From NCBI RefSeq assembly GCF_016623615.1, contig NZ_JAEHFX010000002.1, positions 558,001-622,000 of the forward strand: a stretch of 64,000 nt of DNA. Direction: 5' to 3'. The DNA comes from Adhaeribacter terrigena (GTDB lineage Bacteria; Bacteroidota; Bacteroidia; Cytophagales; Hymenobacteraceae). A model generated the notes under the pieces. That model was not told where the DNA came from and did no database searches. It worked only from the letters and a program-made list of their open reading frames with translations. Position numbers and translations under genes: made by a program. This document shows positions 36,672 to 46,780 of the stretch, in pieces. How positions within the stretch are numbered: the first letter of the stretch is position 1; the number at the start of each line of letters is the position of its first letter.

Positions 36672-36700
36672 TTTTAAAACTGGATCAGTACCTGAATTTG
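36672..36700. repeat. Copy 3 of TTTTAAAACCTGGAC motif
   Basis: TTTTAAAACTGGATCAG followed by TACCTGAATTTG. Confidence 0.35.
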
Positions 36701-36735
36701 CTAAATTTAAATGAAACGACTATCACTTCAGCGCT

Positions 36736-37209
36736 TTAACTATGATAAAAATAACCCAGAATGGCGCCGTAGATCAAATGCCCCAACAGGGTTACGATCG
36801 GGGTGCCTTTGCCGTAGTTCAGGGCAAAAAAACCGGGCGGCTCCAGTTGTTTGGTAGGAGTTGGCCCCTGAAAAGGCCGGGCCATGCGCGGGTGAAAAAA
36901 GGGAAGGATCTCCAGGCCCAGCGACAATACAAATGCCCCGTGCACAAACCCGATCGCCATTCCAAACCACCAGGTACTTAAGCCGGAACTTTCGAAAGCG
37001 GCACCGTAAATAAAAGCAAAAAGCCAACCCATACATAAATGAGCCAGAAACCCAAGCCAGGGCGCTTTGTTCCGGTTAGCAGTAAACATGGTGCCTAGAA
37101 TAAATGGCAGATCCATGCGGGTAAATCCCAGCGGGCGGGAAGCAGCTACCAGAATGGTAAAAACAATGGTAGCGGCAAAACCCCATAAGATCAGGTTAGC
37201 AATGTTCAT
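36736..37209 (-). CDS. Small polytopic membrane protein, function unknown
   Basis: 157 aa with four hydrophobic segments (about 5-25, 50-75, 80-105, 135-155). No family recognised beyond a general conserved membrane protein. It overlaps the GH15 stop codon by 4 bp (37206-37209), so it is translated from the same mRNA. Possible osmotic or trehalose-related partner, but that is a guess. Confidence 0.7.
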   Translation of the reverse strand: MNIANLILWGFAATIVFTILVAASRPLGFTRMDLPFILGTMFTANRNKAPWLGFLAHLCMGWLFAFIYGAAFESSGLSTWWFGMAIGFVHGAFVLSLGLEILPFFHPRMARPFQGPTPTKQLEPPGFFALNYGKGTPIVTLLGHLIYGAILGYFYHS

Positions 37210-39035
37210 TTGGCAGTTTCCTTTCCGGTTAAGGCTTCGTTTAGGGTAAGAGCAGTGCAGATCAAACCAATGTGAGTGAAGCCCTGCGGGTAATTCCCCA
37301 GCAATGCCCCGGTTGCCGGATCAAATTCTTCCGCTAACAAACCCGCCGGACTGGCATATTGCAGCAGGGCTTCGAATACCGTTTGGGCTTCCCTGATTTC
37401 CCCGGCTAAAACTAAATTTTCGGCAAGCCAGAAATTACAGATCCCAAATGCCCCTTCGCCGCCCTGCAGCCCATCGTCTACGTGCTTGTACCGGTACACC
37501 AGATCCCGGTTCGTAAGCTGCTCTTTTATTTTCCGGATGGTAGAAAGCATGCGTGGGGAATCGGCGCTGCAGTAACCCATCAACGGGAAAACCAGGGAAC
37601 TGGCATCTAACGTACCTCCGTTAAACGCGCGGGTGTAAGATCCCAATGCTTCGTTAAAGCCATACGCTTCCACCTCACTCCGGATCTTCAGACTTATTGC
37701 CCGGTATCTGGCAAGCGGGGCTTCTTTCCAGTTATATTTTTCAGCCAGTTTTATTAACCTATCCAGCCCCACCCAGGCCATTACTTTAGAGTGCGTATGG
37801 TGCGTATTTTCGGAGCGGACTTCCCAGATCCCGTTATCAGGCTGGTTCCATTGCCGGCAGATGATCTCGCCCAAACCCAATAAAAACTTCCTGGAGTCAC
37901 GGGCAAACCCCTTTGCCAGCGGAGCGTATTCATAAACAGCATCCAGCACTTCGCCATACACATCCAACTGAAACTGATCGTGAGCACCGTTGCCGATCCG
38001 CACCGGCCGGGATTTCCCAAAACCCGCTAGCCAGCTCAACGTCCTTTCCTGCAGAAATGAATGCCCGAAAACCGAATACACTACCTGCAGTTCGGGTTGC
38101 GTGAGGCGGGTAGCGTGCAGGATCCAATCCATATACGCGTGCGCTTCTTCCTCAAAGCCCAGTTTTACCAGAACCCGGGTAGTGAAAGAAGCATCACGAA
38201 GCCAGCAAAATCGGTAATCCCAGTTACGTTCTCCGCCTAATTCTTCGGGTAGGGAAGTGGTAGGCGCCGCAATAATGGCTCCGGAAGGCGCATGGGCCAG
38301 TAGTTTTAAGGTAAGCGCGCTGCGTTTTACCATGTGCTGGTACACGCCCTGGTACTTGCATTGCTTTATCCAGTTTTCCCAGTATTGGTTTGTAAGCTGC
38401 AGCCTTTTCAGCGCCGTTTCTTTCAGTTCCGGTACAATTGCCGGACTCTGGCTCGAATAACTTAAGGAAAAAATAACCCGCTCGCCGGCGCGTAAGCTAA
38501 ACGTTGCAGCGGCCTGATCGTTTGTTTTTGACCGGATTATGATACCGTTTTCGAGGGTGCTGAGCAGGGTATAAATATGTTCTTTCCATAAAACCTGAAT
38601 GCCTAACTTCCGATGGTCTTCCAGCGTGGCTGCTTCTTTTCCGTAAAAAACCCGGGGCACGTATTCCATCCGGAACTCCACCTCACCCGAAATTATTTCC
38701 AGCACGCGTAAAATTTCGTGGTCGGGGAAAAGCGACCGGGCTTTTTCTGCTTCAGATAATGCCACAAACGCATCGAGCAGGCGGGCTTCACCGCTGCCAG
38801 AACGGAAGCGCGTTTCTACCACATTAGAATCGGGAAGATAATTTTGGGAACTGGTAAATGTTTCGGTCGGAGCAAGTGAAAAATGCCCTCCAAAGTCCGG
38901 ATCTAAAAGGGCCGCAAAAATAGCCGGCGAATCGAATTCCGGCAGGCAGCACCAGTCAACCGAACCTTTATTGCTCACCAAAGCCGCCGCGCGGGAATTC
39001 CCGATAAGTGCGTAATCTGAGAGTTTGGCGGCCAT
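37206..39035 (-). CDS. Glycoside hydrolase family 15 protein (glucoamylase/trehalase-like)
   Basis: 609 aa. The N-terminal beta-sandwich (about 1-220) begins YALIGNSRAAALVSNKGSVDWCCLPEFDSPAIF. The catalytic (alpha/alpha)6 barrel shows NWDYRFCWLRDASFT and a C-terminal acidic QGGEGAFGICNFWLAE, the family's two Glu regions. Bacterial GH15 enzymes of this layout hydrolyse alpha-glucosides, several being trehalases. No signal peptide, so probably cytoplasmic. Confidence 0.9.
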   Translation of the reverse strand: MAAKLSDYALIGNSRAAALVSNKGSVDWCCLPEFDSPAIFAALLDPDFGGHFSLAPTETFTSSQNYLPDSNVVETRFRSGSGEARLLDAFVALSEAEKARSLFPDHEILRVLEIISGEVEFRMEYVPRVFYGKEAATLEDHRKLGIQVLWKEHIYTLLSTLENGIIIRSKTNDQAAATFSLRAGERVIFSLSYSSQSPAIVPELKETALKRLQLTNQYWENWIKQCKYQGVYQHMVKRSALTLKLLAHAPSGAIIAAPTTSLPEELGGERNWDYRFCWLRDASFTTRVLVKLGFEEEAHAYMDWILHATRLTQPELQVVYSVFGHSFLQERTLSWLAGFGKSRPVRIGNGAHDQFQLDVYGEVLDAVYEYAPLAKGFARDSRKFLLGLGEIICRQWNQPDNGIWEVRSENTHHTHSKVMAWVGLDRLIKLAEKYNWKEAPLARYRAISLKIRSEVEAYGFNEALGSYTRAFNGGTLDASSLVFPLMGYCSADSPRMLSTIRKIKEQLTNRDLVYRYKHVDDGLQGGEGAFGICNFWLAENLVLAGEIREAQTVFEALLQYASPAGLLAEEFDPATGALLGNYPQGFTHIGLICTALTLNEALTGKETAK

Positions 39036-39818
39036 TTTTAACAGATATAAGTTTCAGGAAAAACGATTGAACTACCGGACTTTTCTTTCCGCTGAAAAGC
39101 TAACCATCAGTATTATGCCCGCTTAAATGATAATATTTTCTACCTTTTTCATGCTACGAGAAATCTATAATCTGTTTGCTACCAACCTGCACATTCCTTC
39201 CGGAAAAACCTGGCTGGAAAATAAACCGAAGCTGCTTTTTTACCTCCCTCATTATATAACGAAATTGCTGGTAAATGACCGGCGAGAAATCGGGTTGGGA
39301 TTTTGCCCTGGTATAAAATTATAGACTTCAGTTTTGTTTTTCGCAGGGCAGGTTTTCCAGGTTAATCCGCTAAAAACGTTAGGTTTTTAAAGTAAAAAAC
39401 TCCCGCATCTTTACTCATCAATGTTTCTGTAAACAGGAGTTGCGTGTTGTTTTCATTCTCTTAGCAGATAGGTGTAAACGCCTTTCTGCCAAATCCGGAT
39501 CCGGGAAATGCCAAAAGACGCCGGTTAAATAATTTTTATTTGCCTTTTAAGCCAAACTGGTTTTATGAAAATCGTGCCGCCTGAAACAAAAAACTTTCTA
39601 CAGGTTAGAGTTCTTTCAGCGCAAAAGCGTTACATATTTTGCTGTTAATTTCTGCAAGCATTTTCTTTATCGACTTCAGCAAAGCCGGTAGATTTAAACA
39701 TATTGTTCAAGAAGGTAAACCTATGCGATTATGGAATGTTTATTTATATTGAAGCCGGCTCCATTTGCTGATGCCAAGATCATTGATTCTCTTTCTTTAG
39801 AAAAGTTTTACGACAAAA
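39036..39818. other. Long spacer before the efflux terminator
   Basis: About 780 bp with only one dispersed repeat copy (39371-39399); a 65-codon ORF at 39127-39324 shows no sign of being coding. Confidence 0.45.
39371..39399 (+). repeat. Dispersed repeat copy
   Basis: TAAAAACGTTAGGTTTT, then AAAGTAAAAAAC; right arm partly diverged. Confidence 0.55.
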
Positions 39819-39850
39819 AAAACCATTTTACAATCCTGTAAAATGGTTTT
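39819..39850 (-). terminator. Terminator of the RND efflux operon
   Basis: AAAACCATTTTACA (39819-39832), loop ATCC, TGTAAAATGGTTTT (39837-39850): perfect 14-bp stem with T-runs on both strands, 41 bp past the last stop. Confidence 0.85.
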
Positions 39851-39890
39851 TTTCCGGTTTTACACCCGGATACTTAAATGAAACAGAAGC

Positions 39891-41327
39891 TTATTGGTTC
39901 CAGCCACCGCCCAGGGCCTGGTACATATTTACCGAAGCGTTAAGTTGCTGCATTTTAGTTTCGATGAGTTCAAATTTAGATTCCAGTGCATCGCGTTGGG
40001 TAAGCAACACTTCCATGTAATCGGCGCGGGCCGAACGGAACAGATCATTCGAGATCGTAATAGATTCGGTAAGCGCCTGCACCTGCCTTGCTTTCAGTTC
40101 GTAGCTTTTTTCCAGGTTTACGATCCGGTTCTGCTGATTCACAACTTCCAGGTACGCTTTCAGAACAGTTTGTTCATAATTATAAACCGCCTGAATTTGT
40201 TTCGCATTGGCGCTGGAATACGCTGCTTTTATGGCGTTCCGGTTTATGAGTGGTGCAGCCAGCTCGCCGGCCAAAGAATAGATTAACGATTCCGGTGTTT
40301 TTACAAAATAACCCGGGTTTAAAGCCCGAAGGCCAATGCCCGCCGAAATTCCTAACGACGGATAAAAATTCGCTTTGGCTACGTTTACATCCAGTTTAGC
40401 AGCGGCCAGTTCCAGCTCCGCCTGCTTAATGTCCGGCCGGTTTTCCAGCAATTGCGCGGGTGCGCCGGCCTGCATTGTAACGGGTACCAGGTTCGTAAAC
40501 GCTTCGGCATTCCTGACAATGGGTTGCGGATAACGGCCCACCAGAAAGTTGATCCGGTTCTCCATTTCCACGATGCGCTGCTGAATGTCGTATTGCAGGC
40601 TTTGGGTTTTCAGCACTTCGGCTTCGAAACGGCGGACGGCCAATTCATTTACTTTTCCAGCCTGTTTCTGATACCTGACCACTTCAAGCGCGTTAGTCTG
40701 GATGCCGGTATTTTGCTTTACAATGGTCAGTTGGTTATCCAGCGCCAGCAGTTCGTAATAGGCATTCGCAATTTCCGCGATCAGGTGGGTAACTATAAAA
40801 TTCCGGCCTTCTACTGAAGCTAAATACCGGTTTACGGCGGCCTTCTTCGCGTTGCGCAGTTTGTGCCAGATATCTAGTTCCCAGTTCGCAAAAGCGCCCA
40901 CAAATATATCGGGCACCGGTTCCGGCATTTCTTTTCCCGGCTCAATTTCGGTAGTTGCTTCCATGGCCCCGATATTGGTATAGCGCCCTGCTTTCTCAAC
41001 GCCGCCGCCAGCTCTTAATTCTACTGAAGGCAAATATTCCCCTTTCCTGGCCCGAATCTCATTGCGGGAAATTTCGATCTCCTGCCTGGTGATGTTAAGC
41101 TCCTGGTTATTCCTTAAAGCCGAATCGATCAGGGCTGTCAGGTTAGGGTCGGTAAAGTATTGCTTCCAGTTTATTTTGCCGGCAGAAACGGTATCCTTTG
41201 CGGTCGAAAAAGTGGCAGGAATAATTGTATTAGCGGTTTTTTGAACCAATGCCGGTCCGGTACAAGCCGTATAGGTAAGGGAAATGAACGCGATCCCCAA
41301 CCAATTCCAGATATTTTTAATGAACAT
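39891..41327 (-). CDS. TolC-family outer-membrane efflux lipoprotein
   Basis: 478 aa. The signal peptide ends at the lipobox TYTAC, so it is lipid-anchored like OprM/NodT. Two long coiled-coil repeat halves contain the family text NRPDIKQAELELAAAKLDV and SLGISAG. It is the outer-membrane channel of the tripartite pump. Its start overlaps the RND gene's 3' end by 11 bp. Confidence 0.92.
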   Translation of the reverse strand: MFIKNIWNWLGIAFISLTYTACTGPALVQKTANTIIPATFSTAKDTVSAGKINWKQYFTDPNLTALIDSALRNNQELNITRQEIEISRNEIRARKGEYLPSVELRAGGGVEKAGRYTNIGAMEATTEIEPGKEMPEPVPDIFVGAFANWELDIWHKLRNAKKAAVNRYLASVEGRNFIVTHLIAEIANAYYELLALDNQLTIVKQNTGIQTNALEVVRYQKQAGKVNELAVRRFEAEVLKTQSLQYDIQQRIVEMENRINFLVGRYPQPIVRNAEAFTNLVPVTMQAGAPAQLLENRPDIKQAELELAAAKLDVNVAKANFYPSLGISAGIGLRALNPGYFVKTPESLIYSLAGELAAPLINRNAIKAAYSSANAKQIQAVYNYEQTVLKAYLEVVNQQNRIVNLEKSYELKARQVQALTESITISNDLFRSARADYMEVLLTQRDALESKFELIETKMQQLNASVNMYQALGGGWNQ

Positions 41328-44300
41328 ATTTTGTAGTTTCTACAGGTTGGGGAAAAGCGTCCAGGGCATGCACGTAATCTTCGGTTAACGTCGTATCTTC
41401 TTCGTCTCTTATCAGCTGACGGCCATCGGCCAGGTGCGCGAAAATGTAGTACAAGCCCGGCACAATAATTACCCCGAAAATGGTACCGAACAGCATGCCG
41501 CCCATGGCCGAAGCTCCGATGGTGCGGTTACCAATAGCGCCGGCACCGGTTGCTATAATCAGCGGAATTAACCCGGCAATAAAAGCGAAGGAAGTCATCA
41601 GGATCGGGCGGAAACGAACCTTTGCGCCTTCAATGGCCGCATCGGAAATAGAGTAACCCTGGTGGCGTTTCAGCACGGCAAATTCTACGATTAGCACGGC
41701 ATTTTTACCCAGCAAACCCACCAACATAATGAGGCCGATCTGCGCATAAATGTTGTTTTCCAGGCCCATCAGTTTCAGCAGTAAAAACGAACCAAAAACC
41801 CCGGCTGGCAATGAAAAAACCACCGCCAGCGGAATGATAAAGCTTTCATATTGCGCGGCCAGCACAAAATAAACAAACACCAGTACGATCAGGAATACAT
41901 ATAGCGATTCATTACCCCTGATCGATTCGTCGTATGAAAGGCCTTCCCAGGCAATGTCGTAGCCATTCGGCAGGTTCTTTTCGGCTACTTCCTGCACGGC
42001 TTTAATGGCATCGGCGGTGGTATAACCCTTAGCCGGTTGCCCTTGAATGGAAGCCGAATTGTATAAATTGAAGCGCGTAATTTCGTTCGGACCCTGCGTT
42101 TTCTTCAGCCGCATAAAAGCCGAATAAGGCACCATTTCGCCCGCATCATTTTTCACGTAAAGCTTAAGCAAATCAGACGGCATGCGCCGGAATTGCGGAT
42201 CGGATTGCACGTACACTTTAAAGAACTGGTTGAACTTGATAAACCCTTGCTCGTAGGTACTCCCGATCAGAATGTTCAGGTTTTCCATCGCCTTCCCAAT
42301 CGACACGCCTTTTTGCATGGCCAGGTTATTATCGATTTCCAGTTCGTATTGCGGGTAATTGGCGGCGAAGAACGTAAACAACCCGGACAGCTCTTTCCGC
42401 TTGCCCAGATCATCCATGAATTGCTGGTTTATCTTATCGAATTCGTGGTAATCAGTTTCGGAATTTTTATCCAGCAAGCGCATCGAAAAACCTCCGGAAG
42501 AACCAAAGCCTGGAATAGCCGGTGGTTCAAAGAATTCCACTACCGCGCCTAAGCCCTGAGAATGTTCTTCCAGCTCTTCCATGATCTCTTTTACATTGTG
42601 CTTCCGCTGCGACCACGGTTTCAGGTTGATCAGGCAGGTACCGGCATTGGAGCCCCGGCCTTCGGTCATGATCTCGTAACCGGCCAGCGAAGAAACGGAT
42701 TCGATGCCATCTATTTCTTTACAAACTTTCTGCAGCCTTTGCGAAACCTGATTTGTTTTTTCCAGGGTAGAACCTGGCGGCGTTTGGATAATGGCGTAGA
42801 TCGTACTCTGGTCTTCGTTCGGAATAAAACCTGATGGCAGGATCTGGTTTTCCCAGAAAATTCCTAACCCGAATAGGAAAAGAATCCCGAAAGTAAGCCA
42901 TCTCCGGCTCACCATTACTTTTAACAAACTCACGTATTTCCCGGTCAGTTTATCGAAGCCGCGGTTAAAACCGTCGAGGGCATTGGTGAGGATGTTTCTT
43001 TTGTGTTCGTTCCCGCAGTGGTTCTTTAACAGCATTGCGCAAAGCACGGGTGTAAGCGTAAGCGCAATTACGGCCGAAATAACGATGGAACTGGCCATGG
43101 TAATGGAAAACTGCCGGTAAAACGTACCAACCGGACCGCTCATAAACGAAATTGGCAGGAATACCGAAACCATAACCATAGTAATAGCAATAATGGCCCC
43201 GCTGATCTCACTGAGTACTTTTTTTACTGCATTGTAAGGAGATATGTGCGGCTCTTCCTCAAATTTTGCGTGCACGGCTTCCACTACCACAATGGCATCA
43301 TCCACCACAATACCAATGGCAAGTACAAGTGCAAAAAGGGTAACCAAATTGATGGAAAGCCCGAAAAACTGGATCACGAAAAATGCGCCGATCAACGAAA
43401 CCGGCACCGCCAGAATGGGAATTAAAGTCGAACGCCAGTCGCCAAGGAAAATGAAAACCACGATGGCTACCAGAATGAAGGCGTCGCGAAGGGTATGAAT
43501 TACCTGTTCGATGGAAGCATCCAGGAACTGGGAAACGTCATAACTGATCTTATAATCTACGCCCGGCGGGAAAGACGTTTTCATTTGCTCGAGCTGGGTT
43601 TTTACTTCCGCAATTACGTCGGAGGCGTTACTGCCGTAGTTTTGCTTTAATACAATGGCCGCCGAAGGATTCCCGTCCAGGTTGGAATAAATATCGAAAA
43701 ATTCGCTGCCTAGTTCTACTTTGGCAATGTCGCGGAGATGGATACTTTCCCCTTCGGCATTGGCCCGGACAATGATGTTTTCGTATTCTTCGGGTTTGTT
43801 GTAGCGGCCTTTGTAAGTAAGCACGTATTCCAGCGATTGCGCGGCAATGCCGGAGCTTTGCCCCAAACGTCCCGGCCGGCCGATAATGCTTTGCTCGGCC
43901 AACGCTTCCATTACTTCTTCCACGGATATGTTGTAAGCCCGCATCCGGTCCGGGTTAAGCCACACGCGCATGGCGTAGCGCCGGCTACCCAGGATCTGCG
44001 CCCGCGCCACGCCTTTGATCCGCTGAATTTCGGGGATCATTTTCACAGTGGCGTAGTTGAACAGAAATTTTTCGTCCATGCTCTTTTCCTTGGAATAAAG
44101 GTTCACGTACATCAGCATACTCGGCTGAATGGGCGTAATTACCACGCCTTCGCGCTGCACCAATTCCGGCAAAAGCGGCATTACCTGGTCTACACGGGTT
44201 TTCACCCGGATCACCGCATCGTTCGGATCAGTACCCGGTTCGAAAATGATACGGAGAGTAGCCTCACCGGCGCTGGTAGCATCGGAAGCAATGTAGCGCA

Positions 44301-44523
44301 TGCCTTCCACGCCGTTAATGGCCTGTTCCAGCGTAATTAAAGTTGATTTCACCAAAACATCGGCGCTGGAACCCGGGTAGGCAATGAAGATATTAACGGT
44401 GGTGGGCGCAATGTCCGGGAACTGGGAAATGGGCAGTTTTTTGATCGCCAGGGTTCCCACAAACACGATCATAATGGAGATCACGATCGCAAAAACGGGC
44501 CTTCTTATAAATTTACTAAACAT
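41317..44523 (-). CDS. RND (HAE1-type) inner-membrane efflux pump
   Basis: 1068 aa, AcrB-like. It begins with FIRRPVFAIVISIMIVFVGTLAI and has TM4 acid residues in GIVVDDAIVVVEAV. Paired porter and docking domains are interrupted by two sets of six membrane segments. It expels hydrophobic drugs or other amphiphiles using proton motive force. It starts 25 bp after the adaptor gene. Substrate range unknown. Confidence 0.95.
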   Translation of the reverse strand: MFSKFIRRPVFAIVISIMIVFVGTLAIKKLPISQFPDIAPTTVNIFIAYPGSSADVLVKSTLITLEQAINGVEGMRYIASDATSAGEATLRIIFEPGTDPNDAVIRVKTRVDQVMPLLPELVQREGVVITPIQPSMLMYVNLYSKEKSMDEKFLFNYATVKMIPEIQRIKGVARAQILGSRRYAMRVWLNPDRMRAYNISVEEVMEALAEQSIIGRPGRLGQSSGIAAQSLEYVLTYKGRYNKPEEYENIIVRANAEGESIHLRDIAKVELGSEFFDIYSNLDGNPSAAIVLKQNYGSNASDVIAEVKTQLEQMKTSFPPGVDYKISYDVSQFLDASIEQVIHTLRDAFILVAIVVFIFLGDWRSTLIPILAVPVSLIGAFFVIQFFGLSINLVTLFALVLAIGIVVDDAIVVVEAVHAKFEEEPHISPYNAVKKVLSEISGAIIAITMVMVSVFLPISFMSGPVGTFYRQFSITMASSIVISAVIALTLTPVLCAMLLKNHCGNEHKRNILTNALDGFNRGFDKLTGKYVSLLKVMVSRRWLTFGILFLFGLGIFWENQILPSGFIPNEDQSTIYAIIQTPPGSTLEKTNQVSQRLQKVCKEIDGIESVSSLAGYEIMTEGRGSNAGTCLINLKPWSQRKHNVKEIMEELEEHSQGLGAVVEFFEPPAIPGFGSSGGFSMRLLDKNSETDYHEFDKINQQFMDDLGKRKELSGLFTFFAANYPQYELEIDNNLAMQKGVSIGKAMENLNILIGSTYEQGFIKFNQFFKVYVQSDPQFRRMPSDLLKLYVKNDAGEMVPYSAFMRLKKTQGPNEITRFNLYNSASIQGQPAKGYTTADAIKAVQEVAEKNLPNGYDIAWEGLSYDESIRGNESLYVFLIVLVFVYFVLAAQYESFIIPLAVVFSLPAGVFGSFLLLKLMGLENNIYAQIGLIMLVGLLGKNAVLIVEFAVLKRHQGYSISDAAIEGAKVRFRPILMTSFAFIAGLIPLIIATGAGAIGNRTIGASAMGGMLFGTIFGVIIVPGLYYIFAHLADGRQLIRDEEDTTLTEDYVHALDAFPQPVETTKYVH

Positions 44524-44548
44524 GTTTTCTGATTTTTAAAATCCTGAA

Positions 44549-45631
44549 TTATTCCGCGTACAGATTCAGCTGCGACATTACTTTTTCCGGCTTCACAAAT
44601 TGGTAATGGATCTTTTCGTTTTCGCGTACCTGCCGCAAGCCTTCCAGCAAAATTTTATCGTCTTCTGCCAGGCCGTGCTGCACCACGTAAATGTGCGGCA
44701 GTTCGGCGGCTACCGTAATTTCGCGCGACTTGATTTTACCCGCTTTATCAACCACGTACACGTACTTTTTATCGAGCACCTCGTAAGTAGTTTTTTGCGG
44801 AATAAGCATAGCGTTTTTGAATGGAATGGTCATGAGAATGTTGCCGGTTTCGCCGTGGCGCAGCAAACCATCCGGGTTTGGAAAAGTAGCCCGGAAAGCA
44901 ATATTGCCGGTTTCGTTGTTAAAATCGCCTTCTATGGTTTCTACTACGCCGGTATAAGGGAAGGTTTGGTTATTAGCCAGTTGCAGTTTTACTTTTACCG
45001 GATCGTTGGTTTTTATACTGTTCTTGTAATCCAGGTATTGCGCTTCCGGCACGTTGTAATACACCCACATTTTGCGGTTATCAGACAAGTTGGTAAGCAA
45101 TTCCCCTTCTTCCAGCAAACTGCCCAGGCGCACATGAAACCGGTCGATGAGGCCATCGAAAGGGGCGCGGATCTCGGTAAACTGCAGGTGCACATTGGCT
45201 AAGGCTAATTCGGCTTTGGCCTTTTCCAGTTTGGCTTTGGCCATGGCCTGTTCGGTTTTGGCTACCACGTTGCGACTGGCCAGCGAAGCGGTATTCTGGT
45301 ATTCGATATTGGCGAAATTTACCTCTGCCTGCGCTTTTTTCATTTCCGCTTCGTAGAGGTTCGGCATGATCTGGAACAGGAGCTGCCCTTTTTTTACCAG
45401 CTGACCTTCATCTACATAGATCTTTTGCAGGTAGCCTCTTTCCTGAGCCCGTAATTCGATATGACTATTGGAATGGACCTGGCTGACAAAGGTTTCGGTA
45501 AGGGTGGTGTCCTGCTTTAGCGGGCTGGTGACCAGGAATTTGGTTTCGTGTTCTTCTTTCTCTTTTTTGGATCCGCAACCGGTAAATGCTATACACAGGC
45601 ACAGGCCGAAATACATGAAAATTTGCTTCAT
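44549..45631 (-). CDS. RND periplasmic adaptor (membrane fusion protein)
   Basis: 360 aa lipoprotein: the signal peptide ends at FTGC. It has the lipoyl-like hairpin (LRAQERGYLQKIYVDEGQLVKKGQLLFQI), an alpha-helical hairpin and a barrel domain. First gene of the pump operon; the order adaptor, RND, TolC is usual in Bacteroidota. No adjacent regulator is seen, so control is not evident. Confidence 0.93.
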   Translation of the reverse strand: MKQIFMYFGLCLCIAFTGCGSKKEKEEHETKFLVTSPLKQDTTLTETFVSQVHSNSHIELRAQERGYLQKIYVDEGQLVKKGQLLFQIMPNLYEAEMKKAQAEVNFANIEYQNTASLASRNVVAKTEQAMAKAKLEKAKAELALANVHLQFTEIRAPFDGLIDRFHVRLGSLLEEGELLTNLSDNRKMWVYYNVPEAQYLDYKNSIKTNDPVKVKLQLANNQTFPYTGVVETIEGDFNNETGNIAFRATFPNPDGLLRHGETGNILMTIPFKNAMLIPQKTTYEVLDKKYVYVVDKAGKIKSREITVAAELPHIYVVQHGLAEDDKILLEGLRQVRENEKIHYQFVKPEKVMSQLNLYAE

Positions 45632-46112
45632 GAGTTTTTTTTTAATTATAAAATTTTGATTTTAGGAATTGATATTGGAATTGCGTGTTTTTCCTGAACG
45701 TTTAGCATGTCGCATGGAGCTGAGCAGACTGTTTTGTAAACAGCTGGCTTATGCAGGCTTCTGGTTTCAAAAGAACCGCAAGGGGTTTTCCGGAAGCAGG
45801 CAACGTGCCTGCTTCTCTGGAAAAGAAATATGTGAGAGTATTAAAATTGGTTAGGGAAAAGTGCTGAATGTTCGGTTTGTTTTTTGCAAACACGGGAAAT
45901 GAAAACTGCCCTAAACCGGCGCGCAAAACTGGTTGCCGGAGTGCCATAAAAGCTTTTGGTAAAGAAAAAAAACGATAAAACGGTAGGGTTCAGGCCTTAA
46001 AAGTGCCGGTGCCAGCGTTGATCTTACCAGGAAAATATAGCTTGAAATGGAAACAGCACAGCTTTCCGGCGCCGGGATTTGCGCATAGAAAAAAGAAAGC
46101 CGGAAAAAAAAA
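45632..46112. other. Spacer upstream of the efflux operon
   Basis: 481 bp with one repeat copy; a reading frame at 45911-46285 lies in another frame over the following gene and is not supported. Confidence 0.4.
45977..46007 (+). repeat. Dispersed repeat copy
   Basis: AAAACGGTAGGGTTCAGG, then CCTTAAAAGTGCC. Confidence 0.7.
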
Positions 46113-46484
46113 TTACAATCGGAAAACGGAATTGACCAGGAAAATTGCGGGTAAGCTGCTTTTGATCGCTTTCCCGTAATGCACCAGAAAATGTTTGTTG
46201 AAAAGCCGGAAGTCCGGAATGAAGGCGTAAAAAGTATTGTCGTGGCCAAAGGAAAGCTGCAGAGTAACAAACGAATCGTCTTCATCTGATTCTACCTTGT
46301 TTATCTGCGGGGCCTGCACGTCAATTCCGGAGTTTTTCTTCACCACAAAGCCCTCCGAAAGATGCGTATCGGGGGAAGAAAGCGAATGCGCAGTTTGTGA
46401 AAGAACGCCGGCCGCAAAAGTATAACCACCCGCTATATTGAAGAAGGTTATGCAGATAACGATTTGAAGCAGAAATCTTTTCAC
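46113..46484 (-). CDS. Small secreted protein, function unknown
   Basis: 123 aa. The N-terminus is a plausible signal peptide (MKRFLLQIVICITFF... ending near TFAAG). The rest has no recognised domain; a second hydrophobic stretch ends the protein (AIFLVNSVFRL). A -7 box TAACTTTG (46511-46504 minus strand) lies 20 bases before the ATG, supporting expression. Confidence 0.55.
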   Translation of the reverse strand: MKRFLLQIVICITFFNIAGGYTFAAGVLSQTAHSLSSPDTHLSEGFVVKKNSGIDVQAPQINKVESDEDDSFVTLQLSFGHDNTFYAFIPDFRLFNKHFLVHYGKAIKSSLPAIFLVNSVFRL

Positions 46485-46503
46485 GGTTCTGGGTTTACAG
46501 CCG

Positions 46504-46511
46504 CAAAGTTA
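46504..46511 (-). promoter_or_regulatory. -7 box of small secreted protein gene
   Basis: TAACTTTG on the minus strand. Confidence 0.45.
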
Positions 46512-46780
46512 AATCGAAAAATTCCATATAAGTGCAACTTTTCACATAAAAATTTATTACTTAAATCTTGTTAACGGCTGCTTAAGGGTAAAATATATGT
46601 TTAAGCGGCTCGGCACGGCACTTTTAGTTGTTCTGAAAAATAAAACCGGGGCTGAATTACCCTGAAAATCGAAAACGTTTCAGAGCCTATCCGAGGTTTC
46701 ATTAAAAAATTATCAGTAACTTTTAATAACTAAAACCGCTAAACATACGCCTGGTAAATCCTAATATTAAAAAAGAACGC

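Larger units (their letters stand above)
36352..36735. other. Spacer rich in dispersed repeats
   Basis: Contains three family copies and one copy of the CTGGAYCAG motif; no gene. Confidence 0.5.

Noticed and set aside
39127-39324. 65-codon plus-strand open frame.
   Set aside because: No domain, no signal, no promoter, and isolated in an AT-rich spacer; likely chance.
44788-44819. A sequence inside the efflux adaptor gene matches the dispersed repeat (AGTTTTTTGCGG...GCATAGCGTTTTT).
   Set aside because: It encodes AMLIPQKTTYE, a stretch that is usual in these adaptor proteins, so the match is most likely coincidental coding sequence; not counted as a copy.
45911-46285. Minus-strand open frame of 124 codons.
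   Set aside because: It overlaps the better-supported 46113-46484 frame, which has a signal peptide and a promoter box.
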